30,701 bases of DNA from Bradyrhizobium sp. CCH5-F6 (GTDB lineage: Bacteria > Pseudomonadota > Alphaproteobacteria > Rhizobiales > Xanthobacteraceae): contig NZ_LSIC01000023.1 of NCBI RefSeq assembly GCF_001556045.1, forward strand, positions 1 through 30,701, read 5' to 3'. The notes beneath the pieces are model-generated. The model had not been told where the DNA came from and searched no databases. It saw only the letters and a program-made list of their open reading frames with translations. A program made the translations under genes and the position numbers. This document shows positions 5,639 to 13,048 of this stretch, piece after piece. Position 1 is the stretch's first letter. The number at the start of each line of letters is the position of its first letter.

Positions 5639-6301
5639 ATGGGGTCGTCGGACGGATTTGAGTCCAAGAAGCTCGGGGTACCCGGGCAGGGAGTATCGCC
5701 CGGGCGAATGACCCCGGGCGAGCACGTCGGTGCCGGCCGCGACAGCGCCCTCAGTCCCTTCAGCGGGCTTGGCGAGACTGGCGCCAATCTCGTCGAGGTC
5801 CATGGCGTCATCAAATGGTTCGACGCTTCCAAAGGCTACGGCTTCATCGTTCCCGACAACGGTTGGCCGGACGTCCTCCTGCACGTTACCGTGCTTAGGC
5901 GCGACGGCTTCCAGACCGCTTATGAAGGCGCCCGCATCGTCGTCGAGTGCATCCAGCGCGCCAAGGGATACCAGGCCTTCTGCGTGGTCTCGATGGATGA
6001 GTCGACCGCGATCCATCCGGCGCAGATGCTGCCGCCGCGCACCCATGTCACGGTCACCCCGACCAGCGGGCTGGAACGGGCCCAGGTCAAATGGTTCAAC
6101 CGGCTGCGCGGCTTCGGCTTCCTGACCTGCGGCGAGGGAACGCCCGACATTTTCGTGCACATGGAGACGCTGCGCCGCTTCGGCATGACCGAGCTCAGGC
6201 CGGGCCAGTATGTGCTCGTCCGCTTCGGGCCCGGCTCCAAGGGCATGATGGCCGCCGAGATCCATCCCGAGACCGGATCGCCGGGATTGCAGTCGCACTG
6301 A
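5639..6301 (+). CDS. Double cold-shock-domain protein
   Basis: A 220-residue protein with two cold-shock (OB-fold, single-stranded nucleic-acid binding) domains after a disordered Gly/Ser/Pro-rich N-terminus of about 55 residues. Domain 1 starts at VHGVIKWFDASKGYGFIVPD and has RNP1 KGYGFI, but RNP2 reads DVLLHV. Domain 2 starts at AQVKWFNRLRGFGFLTCGEG and has RNP1 RGFGFL and a canonical RNP2 DIFVHM. The two-domain form is common in rhizobia, while classical CspA has one domain of about 70 residues. The product probably acts as an RNA chaperone or transcription antiterminator. ATG 5639 was chosen because the sequence after it looks like the conserved N-terminus; in-frame TTG 5612 and GTG 5624 are alternatives. 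The gene has a long, AT-richer leader and ends at a terminator. Confidence 0.88.
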   Translation: MGSSDGFESKKLGVPGQGVSPGRMTPGEHVGAGRDSALSPFSGLGETGANLVEVHGVIKWFDASKGYGFIVPDNGWPDVLLHVTVLRRDGFQTAYEGARIVVECIQRAKGYQAFCVVSMDESTAIHPAQMLPPRTHVTVTPTSGLERAQVKWFNRLRGFGFLTCGEGTPDIFVHMETLRRFGMTELRPGQYVLVRFGPGSKGMMAAEIHPETGSPGLQSH

Positions 6302-6329
6302 AGGCACCAATTCCCGCAATCGTGAGCAG

Positions 6330-6364
6330 AGGCGTGCCGGCTGGCCGGCGCGCCTCTTTTCTTT
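6330..6364 (+). terminator. Rho-independent terminator
   Basis: AGGCGTGCCGGC (6330-6341) pairs with GCCGGCGCGCCT (6344-6355), and CTTTTCTTT follows. It separates the cold-shock gene from the DUF192 gene. Confidence 0.8.
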
Positions 6365-6415
6365 CCGGCGGCCGCCGCGTAAGGACTGGCGAAGTCCCAC
6401 GCCTCGAGAGTCCCC

Positions 6416-6901
6416 ATGAGTTTTGACCGAAAGGCTGTCTGGTCCGTTGCGAAGGGCTGGCTTGCCGCCATCCTCGTCACCGCAGTCTCTGCCATCGCCA
6501 GCGCGCCCGCCGAAGCCGCCAGCTTCCAACCGCTCGAGATCGTCACCAAGAACGGTGTGCAGGTGTTCTCGGTGGAAATGGCAACGACCGAGGAAGAGAA
6601 GCAGACCGGCCTGATGTATCGCAAGGAGCTGCCGGACGGCAAAGGCATGCTGTTCGACTTCAATCCCGAGCAGGAAATCTCGATGTGGATGAAGAACACT
6701 TATGTTTCGCTCGACATGATCTTCATCCGCGCCGATGGCCGCATCCTGCGCATCGCCGAGAATACCGAGCCGCTGTCGACGAAGATCATCTCGTCCCGCG
6801 GCCCCGCCCGGGCCGTGCTGGAGGTGGTGGCGGGAACGGCGCAGAAGTACGGCATCCGCCCGGGTGACCGCGTCGGCCACCCCTTGTTCAGCAGCAAATA
6901 G
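6416..6901 (+). CDS. Exported DUF192 protein
   Basis: A 161-residue protein with an N-terminal signal or anchor (WLAAILVTAVSAIASAPAEA, ending near residue 39) followed by a complete DUF192 domain. Recognisable family signatures are QTGLMYRKELPDGKGMLFDF, the stretch MWMKNTYVSLDMIFI, and near the C-terminus LEVVAGTAQKYGIRPGDRV. DUF192 is a small beta-barrel-like domain found in many exported bacterial and archaeal proteins; its biochemical role is not established. Ribosome-site support for the ATG is weak (GAGAG about 5 nt upstream). It lies just upstream of tRNA-Pro but is separated from it by about 105 nt. Confidence 0.88.
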   Translation: MSFDRKAVWSVAKGWLAAILVTAVSAIASAPAEAASFQPLEIVTKNGVQVFSVEMATTEEEKQTGLMYRKELPDGKGMLFDFNPEQEISMWMKNTYVSLDMIFIRADGRILRIAENTEPLSTKIISSRGPARAVLEVVAGTAQKYGIRPGDRVGHPLFSSK

Positions 6902-7007
6902 GCGAGGCGGGGGCGCTGGCCTGGTTGGCGGCTTTGGAGCCTCGCTGGGGCTTGGAAAGCTTGCTGGCGCCTCTGGAAGCGTGTATCGACGGGGCTCGCC
7001 GGACATT

Positions 7008-7084
7008 CGGGGTATAGCGCAGCCTGGTAGCGCGGCAGTTTTGGGTACTGCAGGTCGTTGGTTCGAATCCAGCTGCCCCGACCA
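7008..7084 (+). tRNA. tRNA-Pro (anticodon UGG)
   Basis: The 77-nt cloverleaf is complete. Acceptor CGGGGTA (7008-7014) pairs with TGCCCCG (7074-7080) with one G-T pair, and an encoded ACCA follows (7081-7084). The D-arm is GCGCAGCCTGGTAGCGC. The anticodon stem GCAGT/ACTGC holds the loop TTTGGGT, giving anticodon TGG. The T-arm has TTCGAAT between GTTGG and CCAGC. It reads proline codons CCN, mainly CCA. Confidence 0.97.
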
Positions 7085-7357
7085 GTCCCGAGCTTGGATC
7101 CTGATCCTCGGAGATGCTGGTCTTCGACACAGCACCCAGACGGCGATGCGCCAGGCGGTTCAGGCGAGAGCGCAGGGCCACCCCAACATCCAATCCGACC
7201 ACGCCTGTCCCGTAGATTGCGTACCGGCACAGCTGCGTCGAACCTTCAGGATTCGCCACAGGCGTTTGTGTGCTGGGGTTTCAGCGCGCATGTTCGAGCT
7301 GACGCTGCCCAGCCATGATGTTCCGCTTGCGTAGCGTTGCACTATAGCCCGGACCAG
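7085..7357. other. Spacer after tRNA-Pro
   Basis: No gene with a credible ribosome site was found. Minus-strand frames crossing the tRNA give the well-known false peptide GAAGFEPTT and should not be annotated. I see no repeat of the tRNA 3' end in the window, so there is no direct evidence of an integrated element. Confidence 0.4.
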
Positions 7358-7516
7358 TCAGCTCGACGCGTGCCAGCCCGGTGGAAACGGGATGTATGAC
7401 CAGACGGCGTGGTTGTCGTTGGCGGCTTGCGGCGGCTCTTGTGACGGCGTCCTTACGACTGGCGCGGGCGGCGTTATTCGTACCGCGAGGCGCAGACGTG
7501 CACATTGCAGATTCAT
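7358..7516 (-). CDS. Small hypothetical protein with AANDN motif (52 aa)
   Basis: The frame encodes MNLQCARLRLAVRITPPAPV, then EPPQAANDNHAVWSYIPFPP and ends GWHASS. The Pro-rich middle with AANDN is a look I associate with small Bradyrhizobium proteins. No membrane segment or known domain is evident. The ATG (7514-7516 on the plus strand) has GGGGGA about 9 nt upstream. Longer open frames in the other registers of this stretch have no ribosome site and less protein-like sequences. Function unknown. Confidence 0.45.
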   Translation of the reverse strand: MNLQCARLRLAVRITPPAPVVRTPSQEPPQAANDNHAVWSYIPFPPGWHASS

Positions 7517-7851
7517 TATTGTTGTCCCCCGCAAACCAATTGTTTTTCAAACGTCAGATTGCTTGCAAAGTTCGAGGTCGGTTCGAAAATCACCATGCGC
7601 CGAAACAGCGCGCTCGTTCTCAAATCGCGTGCATTCTAGAAAACCCCGCGCAGGCTTTCAACCGACAACGCGGATCCATCCCAAGAAGTAAGGTTGATCG
7701 GTTAGGTTAAAGGCGAGCGGTTGTTGCGGCCGTTTTGGCGGCTGCTATCAGATCGGGCCAGGCTCGCGATCGGCTTCTTCAATCTGTGCGACAACAGATC
7801 ATGGTTCGTCGCGGCGCGAGTCGGTTGATTCTGCGCCAGCGAGTTCTGCCC
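7517..7851. other. Gene-poor spacer
   Basis: Locally AT-richer (around 7510-7570) than the rest of the window, suggesting promoters for the flanking small genes. It holds the 14-nt sequence TCGGTTAGGTTAAA (7698-7711), which also occurs at 2879-2892. A 14-codon frame at about 7595 has no support. Confidence 0.4.
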
Positions 7852-8046
7852 ATGTCTCTTGATCGCAACCTCAAGGCCGTCGGTCCGCAGTCGAGCTGGA
7901 CCGAGATCTGGCACCTCTGGACAGTGATCGTGCCGCGCCGCTCCATCAATGGGCAGTTCGTGGTCGGCAAGGTCTGGCGCCGGCACGATGGCCGCGACTG
8001 GATCTACAGGAAATTCACCGAGTTCGACGACGAAGAGGCGGCATGA
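7852..8046 (+). CDS. Small hypothetical protein (64 aa)
   Basis: The product begins MSLDRNLKAVGPQSSWTEIW and has a basic, aromatic core (VPRRSINGQFVVGKVWRRHD) followed by an acidic end (KFTEFDDEEAA). It looks like a small soluble beta-rich domain. It has no signal, membrane segment or cysteine, and I do not recognise the family. The ATG at 7852 was chosen because the protein-like sequence begins there; ATG 7801 is in frame and would add 17 residues. Neither has a strong ribosome site. Confidence 0.6.
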   Translation: MSLDRNLKAVGPQSSWTEIWHLWTVIVPRRSINGQFVVGKVWRRHDGRDWIYRKFTEFDDEEAA

Positions 8047-8108
8047 AGCGCGGTGAGATTGGGATGAACCATCATCGCGCCCCGGGTCGTTGTTGAGGCC
8101 GTGCGGTC

Positions 8109-8534
8109 CTAACCCGAATGCCGCTCGCCTGCTGCCGAGCCCGGTGTCTGCACGCGCGGCAGCGGCAGTTTGAAGTGACGCTTCGCATAGGCGACGATCT
8201 CGGCGTCCGAGGGATGATCGGCCGCTTCCACCGCGACAATCCGCTTGGCCAGATCGGGTGAGCTCGCGCGAATGTGGCTGGCAAGCTCCGTCTTCGCGCT
8301 CGCCGGGCCGATGATGAGGATCTCGCCGGCGTCGGCGAGGGCTTTGGTCACCTCAGCGTAGAACGCCTTGTCGGGGGCGGCATGGCCGCTGCCGATCGCA
8401 TTGGCCTTGTGATGAAGATGGCGTGTCGCCAGATGCGGATGCAGCGTGATTTCGTCCGAGCCGCTGAGGCCGAGATGAAAAATCCTGGCCTGCGAATGGT
8501 CGATCCATATCACGGCGTGGAAATGAGTGGGCAT
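8109..8534 (-). CDS. eRF1-domain-like protein (translational machinery protein family)
   Basis: The 141-residue product starts MPTHFHAVIWIDHSQARIFH and contains HHKANAIGSGHAAPDKAFYA and GEILIIGPASAKTELASHIR, ending in a helix with DHPSDAEIVAYAKRHFK. This matches a family annotated in related genomes as translational machinery protein, related to bacterial homologues of the archaeal/eukaryotic release factor domain (from memory of the family pattern). The role is unproven; ribosome rescue or translational stress has been suggested for such proteins. The upstream open frame (to 8618) is Ala-rich without a good start, so the internal ATG is preferred. No partner gene is adjacent in the same orientation. 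Confidence 0.78.
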   Translation of the reverse strand: MPTHFHAVIWIDHSQARIFHLGLSGSDEITLHPHLATRHLHHKANAIGSGHAAPDKAFYAEVTKALADAGEILIIGPASAKTELASHIRASSPDLAKRIVAVEAADHPSDAEIVAYAKRHFKLPLPRVQTPGSAAGERHSG

Positions 8535-8698
8535 GTGTCTGGGCCTTGTGCGAGGGGAGGCCGCCGAGGTCGGTGCGGCGGCGCATGTCGCGGCGACACT
8601 ATGCGCCGCCCGCGCCACCTCTGTTGACCCATGTCAATTCGATCCGGGCTCACGAGCGGAGCAACCGTGACGCGCCTCGAGGAGCAGAAATCGACCGC

Positions 8699-9874
8699 TC
8701 AGGCCGCCTTTGGTGCGGCTGCCCCCGGTTTCGGCGGCGGCGGCTTCAGCGGCTTGTCCTGCTTCTTCGACCACGAGATGTAATAGGCCACCGTCGTCAT
8801 GATCGCGATGCCGGCGACGCTGACGAAGATTTGCGCCAGCAGCGAGCCCGAGCTCATCGACAGCTCGAAATGCCCGACGAAGGACAGGAAGACGCCGACG
8901 CAGAACACGGCGAGCGACTGCTGGCCGCAGACGATCAAGGGATCGAACACCTTCCACTCCAGCCCCGGCCACTCCTTCGGCACGAAGCGAATCACCAGGA
9001 TCACTATCACCACGAAATGGAGGAAGCGGTACGGTGCAAGGTTGGTCTTGTCATTCGGGTTGAAGGCCGAGAACAGCCATTCCGGGAACATGCCGCCGAA
9101 GGTGGGGAAGCGGCCGGCCATCGTCATGATCAGCGCGAACAGCAGATAGCCGAGGCACAGCCAGAGCGTGATCGGCGCGTTGATCAGCGCCATCGAACGG
9201 CGTGCACCGCCCAGCGCGCACCAGGCGCCGAACACGAACAGCACCTGCCAGCAATACGGGTTGAAGTACCACTGGCCGGCCGGATAGGCGGTCAGATTCC
9301 AGCCGAATTGGCGCGCGGCGAGCCACAGCGCGATCGACAGGACCATCGTCAAATCGGGCTTGCGCAGCATGAACCACAGCACGGGCGGGAACAGCCCCAT
9401 CAGCACGATGTAGAGCGGCAGCACGTCGAGATTGAGCGGCTTGAAGCGCAGGAACAGGCCCTGGCGCAGCGTCTCGGTGGCGTTGTCGACCAGGCCGACG
9501 ACGTTGAATTCGTTGATCATCTCGGAGTCGCCGAAGCGCAGCGCGAGATAGCTGATCGAGGCGATGTAGATCACGAACAGGATGATGTGGGCGACGTAGA
9601 GCTGCCAGACCCGCTTGGTGAGCCGCGTGGCGCCGACGATGAAGCCGCGCTCCAGCATCATCCGCGCGTAGACGAAGGATGCCGTGTAGCCCGAGATGAA
9701 GACGAACAGGTCGGCGGCGTCGGAAAAGCCGTAGTTGCGCGTCGTGATCCAGTTCACGACGTTGTCGGGGATGTGGTCGAGGAAGATCGCCCAGTTCGCG
9801 ACGCCGCGAAACAGGTCGAGCCGGAGATCGCGCCCCTTGTCGGGTAGCGTTGCACTGATGTTCAGGAAGGCCAT
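8699..9874 (-). CDS. opgC: OpgC-family membrane acyltransferase
   Basis: A polytopic inner-membrane protein of 391 residues with about ten hydrophobic segments and a Pro/Lys-rich C-terminal tail. The N-terminal family signature is intact: GRDLRLDLFRGVANWAIFLD, then HIPDNVVNW and RNYGFSDAADLFVFISGY. OpgC enzymes transfer succinyl groups (from succinyl-CoA in the family model) onto periplasmic cyclic or linear glucans, giving them negative charge for osmoadaptation and host interaction. The start is placed at MAFLNISATLPDKG because the 30 residues upstream are Arg-rich and unlike the family. The gene is monocistronic and divergent from the NDUFS4-like gene. The exact substituent made here cannot be told from sequence. 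Confidence 0.9.
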   Translation of the reverse strand: MAFLNISATLPDKGRDLRLDLFRGVANWAIFLDHIPDNVVNWITTRNYGFSDAADLFVFISGYTASFVYARMMLERGFIVGATRLTKRVWQLYVAHIILFVIYIASISYLALRFGDSEMINEFNVVGLVDNATETLRQGLFLRFKPLNLDVLPLYIVLMGLFPPVLWFMLRKPDLTMVLSIALWLAARQFGWNLTAYPAGQWYFNPYCWQVLFVFGAWCALGGARRSMALINAPITLWLCLGYLLFALIMTMAGRFPTFGGMFPEWLFSAFNPNDKTNLAPYRFLHFVVIVILVIRFVPKEWPGLEWKVFDPLIVCGQQSLAVFCVGVFLSFVGHFELSMSSGSLLAQIFVSVAGIAIMTTVAYYISWSKKQDKPLKPPPPKPGAAAPKAA

Positions 9875-10123
9875 GCGACGAAAGCTCTCGGATAGGACAG
9901 AAGCGCGGCGATCGGTGAGGTTGAGCCGCCGGCCGGGATCCCGGCGCGGAAGGCGGGTACGCAATTGTCACAGTGCAGCATAATGACTATACCCATGGGC
10001 AGGGCACCCCCGGGAGCCGGAATCAACCGAACATTTCCCGAACGGTGTCTCTATACTATGCCGGCGGTTTCCACCAACTGCCACCGTGACGCATCGGAAT
10101 CGACCAAGAGGCCCGGACCACCC

Positions 10124-10429
10124 ATGACCGCACGCATTTTCAAGCCCGCCAAGAACGCGATGCAATCCGGCCGGTCCAAGACAAAGGAATGGCAGCTCGA
10201 CTACGAGCCGGAGCAGCCGCGTTCGGTCGAGCCGCTGATGGGCTGGACCTCGTCGGGCGACATGAAGCAGCAGATCACGCTGCGCTTCCACAGCAAGGAA
10301 GAGGCGATCGCCTATTGCGAGCGCAAGGGCATCGCCTATCAGGTTATCGAGCCGAAGGAGTCGATCCGCCGCCCGGTCGCCTATGCGGACAATTTCTCGT
10401 TCCGGCGCGGCGAGCCCTGGACGCATTGA
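10124..10429 (+). CDS. NDUFS4-like complex I accessory subunit
   Basis: A 101-residue soluble protein matching the ETC complex I subunit conserved region: MTARIFKPAKNAMQSGRSKT, then WQLDYEPEQPRSVEPLMGWT, FHSKEEAIAYCERKGIAYQV and the terminal PVAYADNFSFRRGEPWTH. In alphaproteobacteria and mitochondria this subunit binds the peripheral arm of NADH:ubiquinone oxidoreductase near the NADH-oxidising module and supports its assembly and stability. It is encoded apart from the main nuo operon, as is usual. The ATG at 10124 fits the family start; the frame is open further upstream but that sequence is not family-like. A good -10-like TATACT lies at 10052-10057. Confidence 0.93.
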   Translation: MTARIFKPAKNAMQSGRSKTKEWQLDYEPEQPRSVEPLMGWTSSGDMKQQITLRFHSKEEAIAYCERKGIAYQVIEPKESIRRPVAYADNFSFRRGEPWTH

Positions 10430-10530
10430 GGGGCGGGCTGCGCAGGCGCTACCTGCCGACGCATGAAAGGCCTTGAGGGCCGAAATCCCAGTCGTATTGA
10501 CGCGGGGGAGATCGTCAGCTCCGGTAATCG

Positions 10531-10560
10531 GCATGGTCGCAGCCTGACGACCGACCATGC
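10531..10560. repeat. 9-bp-stem hairpin
   Basis: GCATGGTCG (10531-10539) pairs exactly with CGACCATGC (10552-10560). No T-tract follows. It lies about 100 nt after the complex I gene and upstream of the tetR promoter, so it may mark the end of the former transcript. Confidence 0.4.
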
Positions 10561-10628
10561 AGCCGGTCTCATTATCGAGAGAAATAGCACCCCGTCAGCC
10601 GATATCCGCTTCCGACCCAGGGCGGTCC

Positions 10629-10658
10629 TTGCGATTTAAAGACCGATTGGTCTATATA
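10629..10658 (+). promoter_or_regulatory. tetR promoter with embedded operator
   Basis: A -35 TTGCGA (10629-10634) and -10 TATATA (10653-10658) are 18 nt apart. Between and touching them is the perfect palindrome AGACC-gatt-GGTCT (10640-10653). Transcription would start at about 10665, the A of the tetR ATG, so the message would be leaderless or nearly so. Repressor binding here would block polymerase, implying autorepression. Confidence 0.65.
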
Positions 10659-10664
10659 TGAGTA

Positions 10665-11279
10665 ATGAGGTCCCGAACCCCAGCGCAGCTGCCCCGAGGC
10701 CGGCCCCGAAGCTTCGACGTGGAAGCCGCTGTCGAACGCGCCATGGGTGTATTCTGGTCGCGCGGCTATCACGCGACGGCGCTCCCGGATCTTCTTCGTG
10801 CGACGAAACTCTCGCGTGGCAGCCTCTACGCCGCCTTCGGTGACAAGCACTCGCTCTTCCTGCGGGCGCTTGATCGCTACATCGCCGATGCCCTGACACG
10901 AATGGATATCGAATTCGATCCCCACAACGAGCCGGTCGAGGGCCTGCGGGCCTACCTTGCGGGCTATGTTGACCGCACGAGCGGCGCCAATGGCCGGCGC
11001 GGATGCCTGCTCGTGGCCACGGCCATGGAACTGGCCGGCCAGGATGCTGAAGTCGGTCGTCGCGTCGCGAGCTTTTTGAAAGCCATGGAGGCAAGGGTGG
11101 CGGATGCACTTTCCCGCGCGGAGACGGCGGGCAGGTTGGCTGATGGTGTCGACCCTTCAAGTGCCGCCCGAATCCTCGTCTGTTTCGTCGAGGGGCTGCG
11201 CGTGGTCGGCAAAACGGCACCGACACGGATCACGTCGCAAGCCACCGTCGAGGCTCTTCTCGATCGCTTCATCAAGTGA
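10665..11279 (+). CDS. TetR/AcrR-family transcriptional repressor
   Basis: A 204-residue DNA-binding protein. The N-terminal helix-turn-helix is typical: RGRPRSFDVEAAVERAMGVF, then FWSRGYHATALPDLLRATKL and SRGSLYAAFGDKHSLFLRAL. The C-terminal ligand domain (from about residue 75) holds the pattern RGCLLVATAMEL common in the YcdC/AcrR-type subfamily. The start ATG 10665 has no ribosome site but coincides with the expected transcription start. It is followed by a DMT exporter with a matching operator, so the likely job is to repress both its own gene and the exporter until a toxic or signalling ligand binds. Confidence 0.9.
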   Translation: MRSRTPAQLPRGRPRSFDVEAAVERAMGVFWSRGYHATALPDLLRATKLSRGSLYAAFGDKHSLFLRALDRYIADALTRMDIEFDPHNEPVEGLRAYLAGYVDRTSGANGRRGCLLVATAMELAGQDAEVGRRVASFLKAMEARVADALSRAETAGRLADGVDPSSAARILVCFVEGLRVVGKTAPTRITSQATVEALLDRFIK

Positions 11280-11303
11280 ATAACCCATGGCGTGGCTCCG
11301 CTA

Positions 11304-11340
11304 TTGGCGCGCCAATATCTGGACTGATCGGTCTTTAAAG
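11304..11340 (+). promoter_or_regulatory. Operator region of the DMT exporter gene
   Basis: Contains GACTGATCGGTC (11322-11333) followed by TTTAAAG. This matches the reverse complement of the tetR operator region, which reads GACCAATCGGTCTTTAAA; the shared consensus is GACYRATYRGTC plus TTTAAA. Just upstream is a perfect 12-bp palindrome TTGGCGCGCCAA (11304-11315). A strong ribosome site AAGGAGGGG follows at about 11338. Confidence 0.55.
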
Positions 11341-11350
11341 GAGGGGTGCC

Positions 11351-12211
11351 ATGTCTGCCATCCAGATCATCTGCGCGGTGGCCGTTCCCTTGCTCTGGGG
11401 CTACCAGTTCGTGGCGATCAAGGCGGGCGTCACGGAGTTTCCGCCGCTCTTCTTCCTCGCACTGCGCTTCCTGGCCATCGCGCTGTTGCTTGTTCCGTTC
11501 GTCAAGAGGCCCACACGTGGGCAGGTCGGCCCGGTCGCAGCCATTTCGCTCTTCCTTGGCGGCCTGAACTTCGGGCTGTTCTATGTTGGCCTTGGGCTCG
11601 GCTCGGGAAGCATGTCGGCCGTCGCATATCAACTCGCCACGCCCTTCACCGTCCTGTTGGCCTGGCCGCTGCTCGCGGAGAGACCGTCTGTCACCACGTC
11701 TGCCGGAGTGGTCCTTGCATTCGTCGGCGTGGTCGTGTTGGCCGCGGAGCCCGGCCCATCGGCAAACATCCTTCCGCTCCTGCTTGTGATCGGGGCGGCG
11801 TTCGCATTCGCAGTGTCAAACGTCTTGACGAAACGCTATGGCCCTTTTGATCCGTTAATGTTGATGGGGTGGTCGTCACTGCTCACGGTGCCGCAGGTCA
11901 TGTTGATGTCGCTGCTCATTGAACATGGTCAAATGGCGAGCCTTGTGACGGCGGATGGACGCGGTTGGCTGGCACTCGCCTACACGATTTTCATCGGAGG
12001 AATTGTCGGGTTCGGCCTTTGGTTCTGGCTGATCGCCCGTTGCTCCATGAACCGCGTCGCCCCCTTCGGTCTGCTGCTTCCGGTGTTCGCCTTGATTTCG
12101 AGCGTGTTGTTTCTTGGCGACCGCATGACCCCAAGGTTGATCATCGGTGGGCTGCTCGCGATCGCCGGCGTCGCCATGACACAAGTCAGGCCGAGCGCTC
12201 GACCAATTTGA
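11351..12211 (+). CDS. EamA/DMT-family exporter
   Basis: A 286-residue inner-membrane protein with ten predicted helices arranged as two EamA repeats, as in the drug/metabolite transporter superfamily. Repeat 1 opens with LLWGYQFVAIKAGVTEFPPL and includes LALRFLAIALLLVPF; repeat 2 begins near LLLVIGAAFAFAVSNVLTKR and includes FGLLLPVFALISSVLFLGD. Members export amino acids, metabolites or toxic compounds. An almost ideal ribosome site (AAGGAGGGG, 6 nt before ATG) suggests high translation once derepressed. It is 71 nt after tetR and has its own operator, so it is probably controlled by TetR. The substrate cannot be told from sequence. Confidence 0.92.
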   Translation: MSAIQIICAVAVPLLWGYQFVAIKAGVTEFPPLFFLALRFLAIALLLVPFVKRPTRGQVGPVAAISLFLGGLNFGLFYVGLGLGSGSMSAVAYQLATPFTVLLAWPLLAERPSVTTSAGVVLAFVGVVVLAAEPGPSANILPLLLVIGAAFAFAVSNVLTKRYGPFDPLMLMGWSSLLTVPQVMLMSLLIEHGQMASLVTADGRGWLALAYTIFIGGIVGFGLWFWLIARCSMNRVAPFGLLLPVFALISSVLFLGDRMTPRLIIGGLLAIAGVAMTQVRPSARPI

Positions 12212-12340
12212 ATCCCTGTCGTGTTCAGCTGTAACGTCGGCCGCGCGACATAATCGGCCAGGATCCCTTTTCCGGGCCTTGGCATCGATTCCGCCGCGTG
12301 CTTCGCTGGCGGGCCTGACGGGAGCGTGACGAGGTGGGGT

Positions 12341-12829
12341 ATGGCCGGGCGTGACCAGCTCGACGGAGTCGATCTGAAAATCTTATCCGAGCTGCAGCAG
12401 GACGGGCGGGTGCGCAACAACGAGCTTGCGCTGCGCGTCGGCGTGTCCGCGCCGAACTGCCTGCGGCGGCTGAAGTCGTTGTTCAGCCGTGGCGTGATCC
12501 GGGCGGTGCGGGCCGTGATCGACGAGCGGCGGCTCGGCTATGAGGTTGTCTCGTTCGTCTCGATCCAGCTCGGCAGCCAGGCTCAGCCCGTGCTGGAGGC
12601 GTTCGAGAGCTCGATCGCCGCGATCCCGCGCATCCAGCAGTGCTGGCGGATCTCGGGTGACACCGACTATCTGCTGAAATGCGTCGCGCCGAGCGTCGAG
12701 AGCATGCGCCAGCAGCTCCTGCATTTCGCGGCGATGCCTAATGTGAAGAACGTTCGGAGCTTCCCGGTGCTGGGCGTCGCAAAGGACGTGCCGCTGCCAT
12801 TGCAGGAGGTCGCTGCGGCGGCAGGATAG
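12341..12829 (+). CDS. Lrp/AsnC-family transcriptional regulator
   Basis: A 162-residue protein with an N-terminal helix-turn-helix (LDGVDLKILSELQQDGRVRN then NELALRVGVSAPNCLRRLKS) and a C-terminal ligand-sensing RAM domain (SFVSIQLGSQAQPVLEAFES, CWRISGDTDYLLKCVAP, FPVLGVAKDVPLP). Such regulators bind amino acids and wrap DNA as octamers. ATG 12341 is preferred over the GTG 15 nt earlier, since GAGGTGGGG lies directly before it. No target gene is directly divergent; the leucine degradation operon is about 1.7 kb away, so a link to amino-acid sensing is only an inference. Confidence 0.92.
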   Translation: MAGRDQLDGVDLKILSELQQDGRVRNNELALRVGVSAPNCLRRLKSLFSRGVIRAVRAVIDERRLGYEVVSFVSIQLGSQAQPVLEAFESSIAAIPRIQQCWRISGDTDYLLKCVAPSVESMRQQLLHFAAMPNVKNVRSFPVLGVAKDVPLPLQEVAAAAG

Positions 12830-12898
12830 GGGATCCGAACACTCCCAGGCGGACAATCGAGATATCGATAATCCGAAGTTTAGTGCCTGAGTAAATAA

Positions 12899-12920
12899 CG
12901 TAACTGTGACATGTGTTACG
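12899..12920. promoter_or_regulatory. CGTAAC-N10-GTTACG palindrome
   Basis: CGTAAC (12899-12904) and GTTACG (12915-12920) are exact inverted half-sites 16 nt apart centre to centre. The site lies 130 nt before the DUF3551 gene and could be an operator. No regulator can be assigned. Confidence 0.35.
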
Positions 12921-13048
12921 CGAAGTCCTGCAATGCGCTGAGTCGTGATTGCCGGTTCCCCGGTGCGGCCTAGATGCAATGTGCGAACCTCAGCGTGTTG
13001 GCATGCCGAGGCCTCTTTGTGTGGGACCCTTGAAGCAGGAAAGACACC

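Noticed and set aside
6888..7259. Minus-strand frame containing GAAGFEPTT across the tRNA
   Set aside because: This is the antisense translation of tRNA-Pro, a known annotation artefact. The frame has no ribosome site.
8546..9847. 433-codon plus-strand frame antisense to opgC
   Set aside because: It is rich in His, Gln, Arg and Asp, the usual shadow composition. The OpgC family match on the other strand is clear.
10658..10843. 61-codon frame starting at ATG 10658
   Set aside because: It is out of frame with the clear TetR protein starting at 10665 and gives a low-quality peptide.
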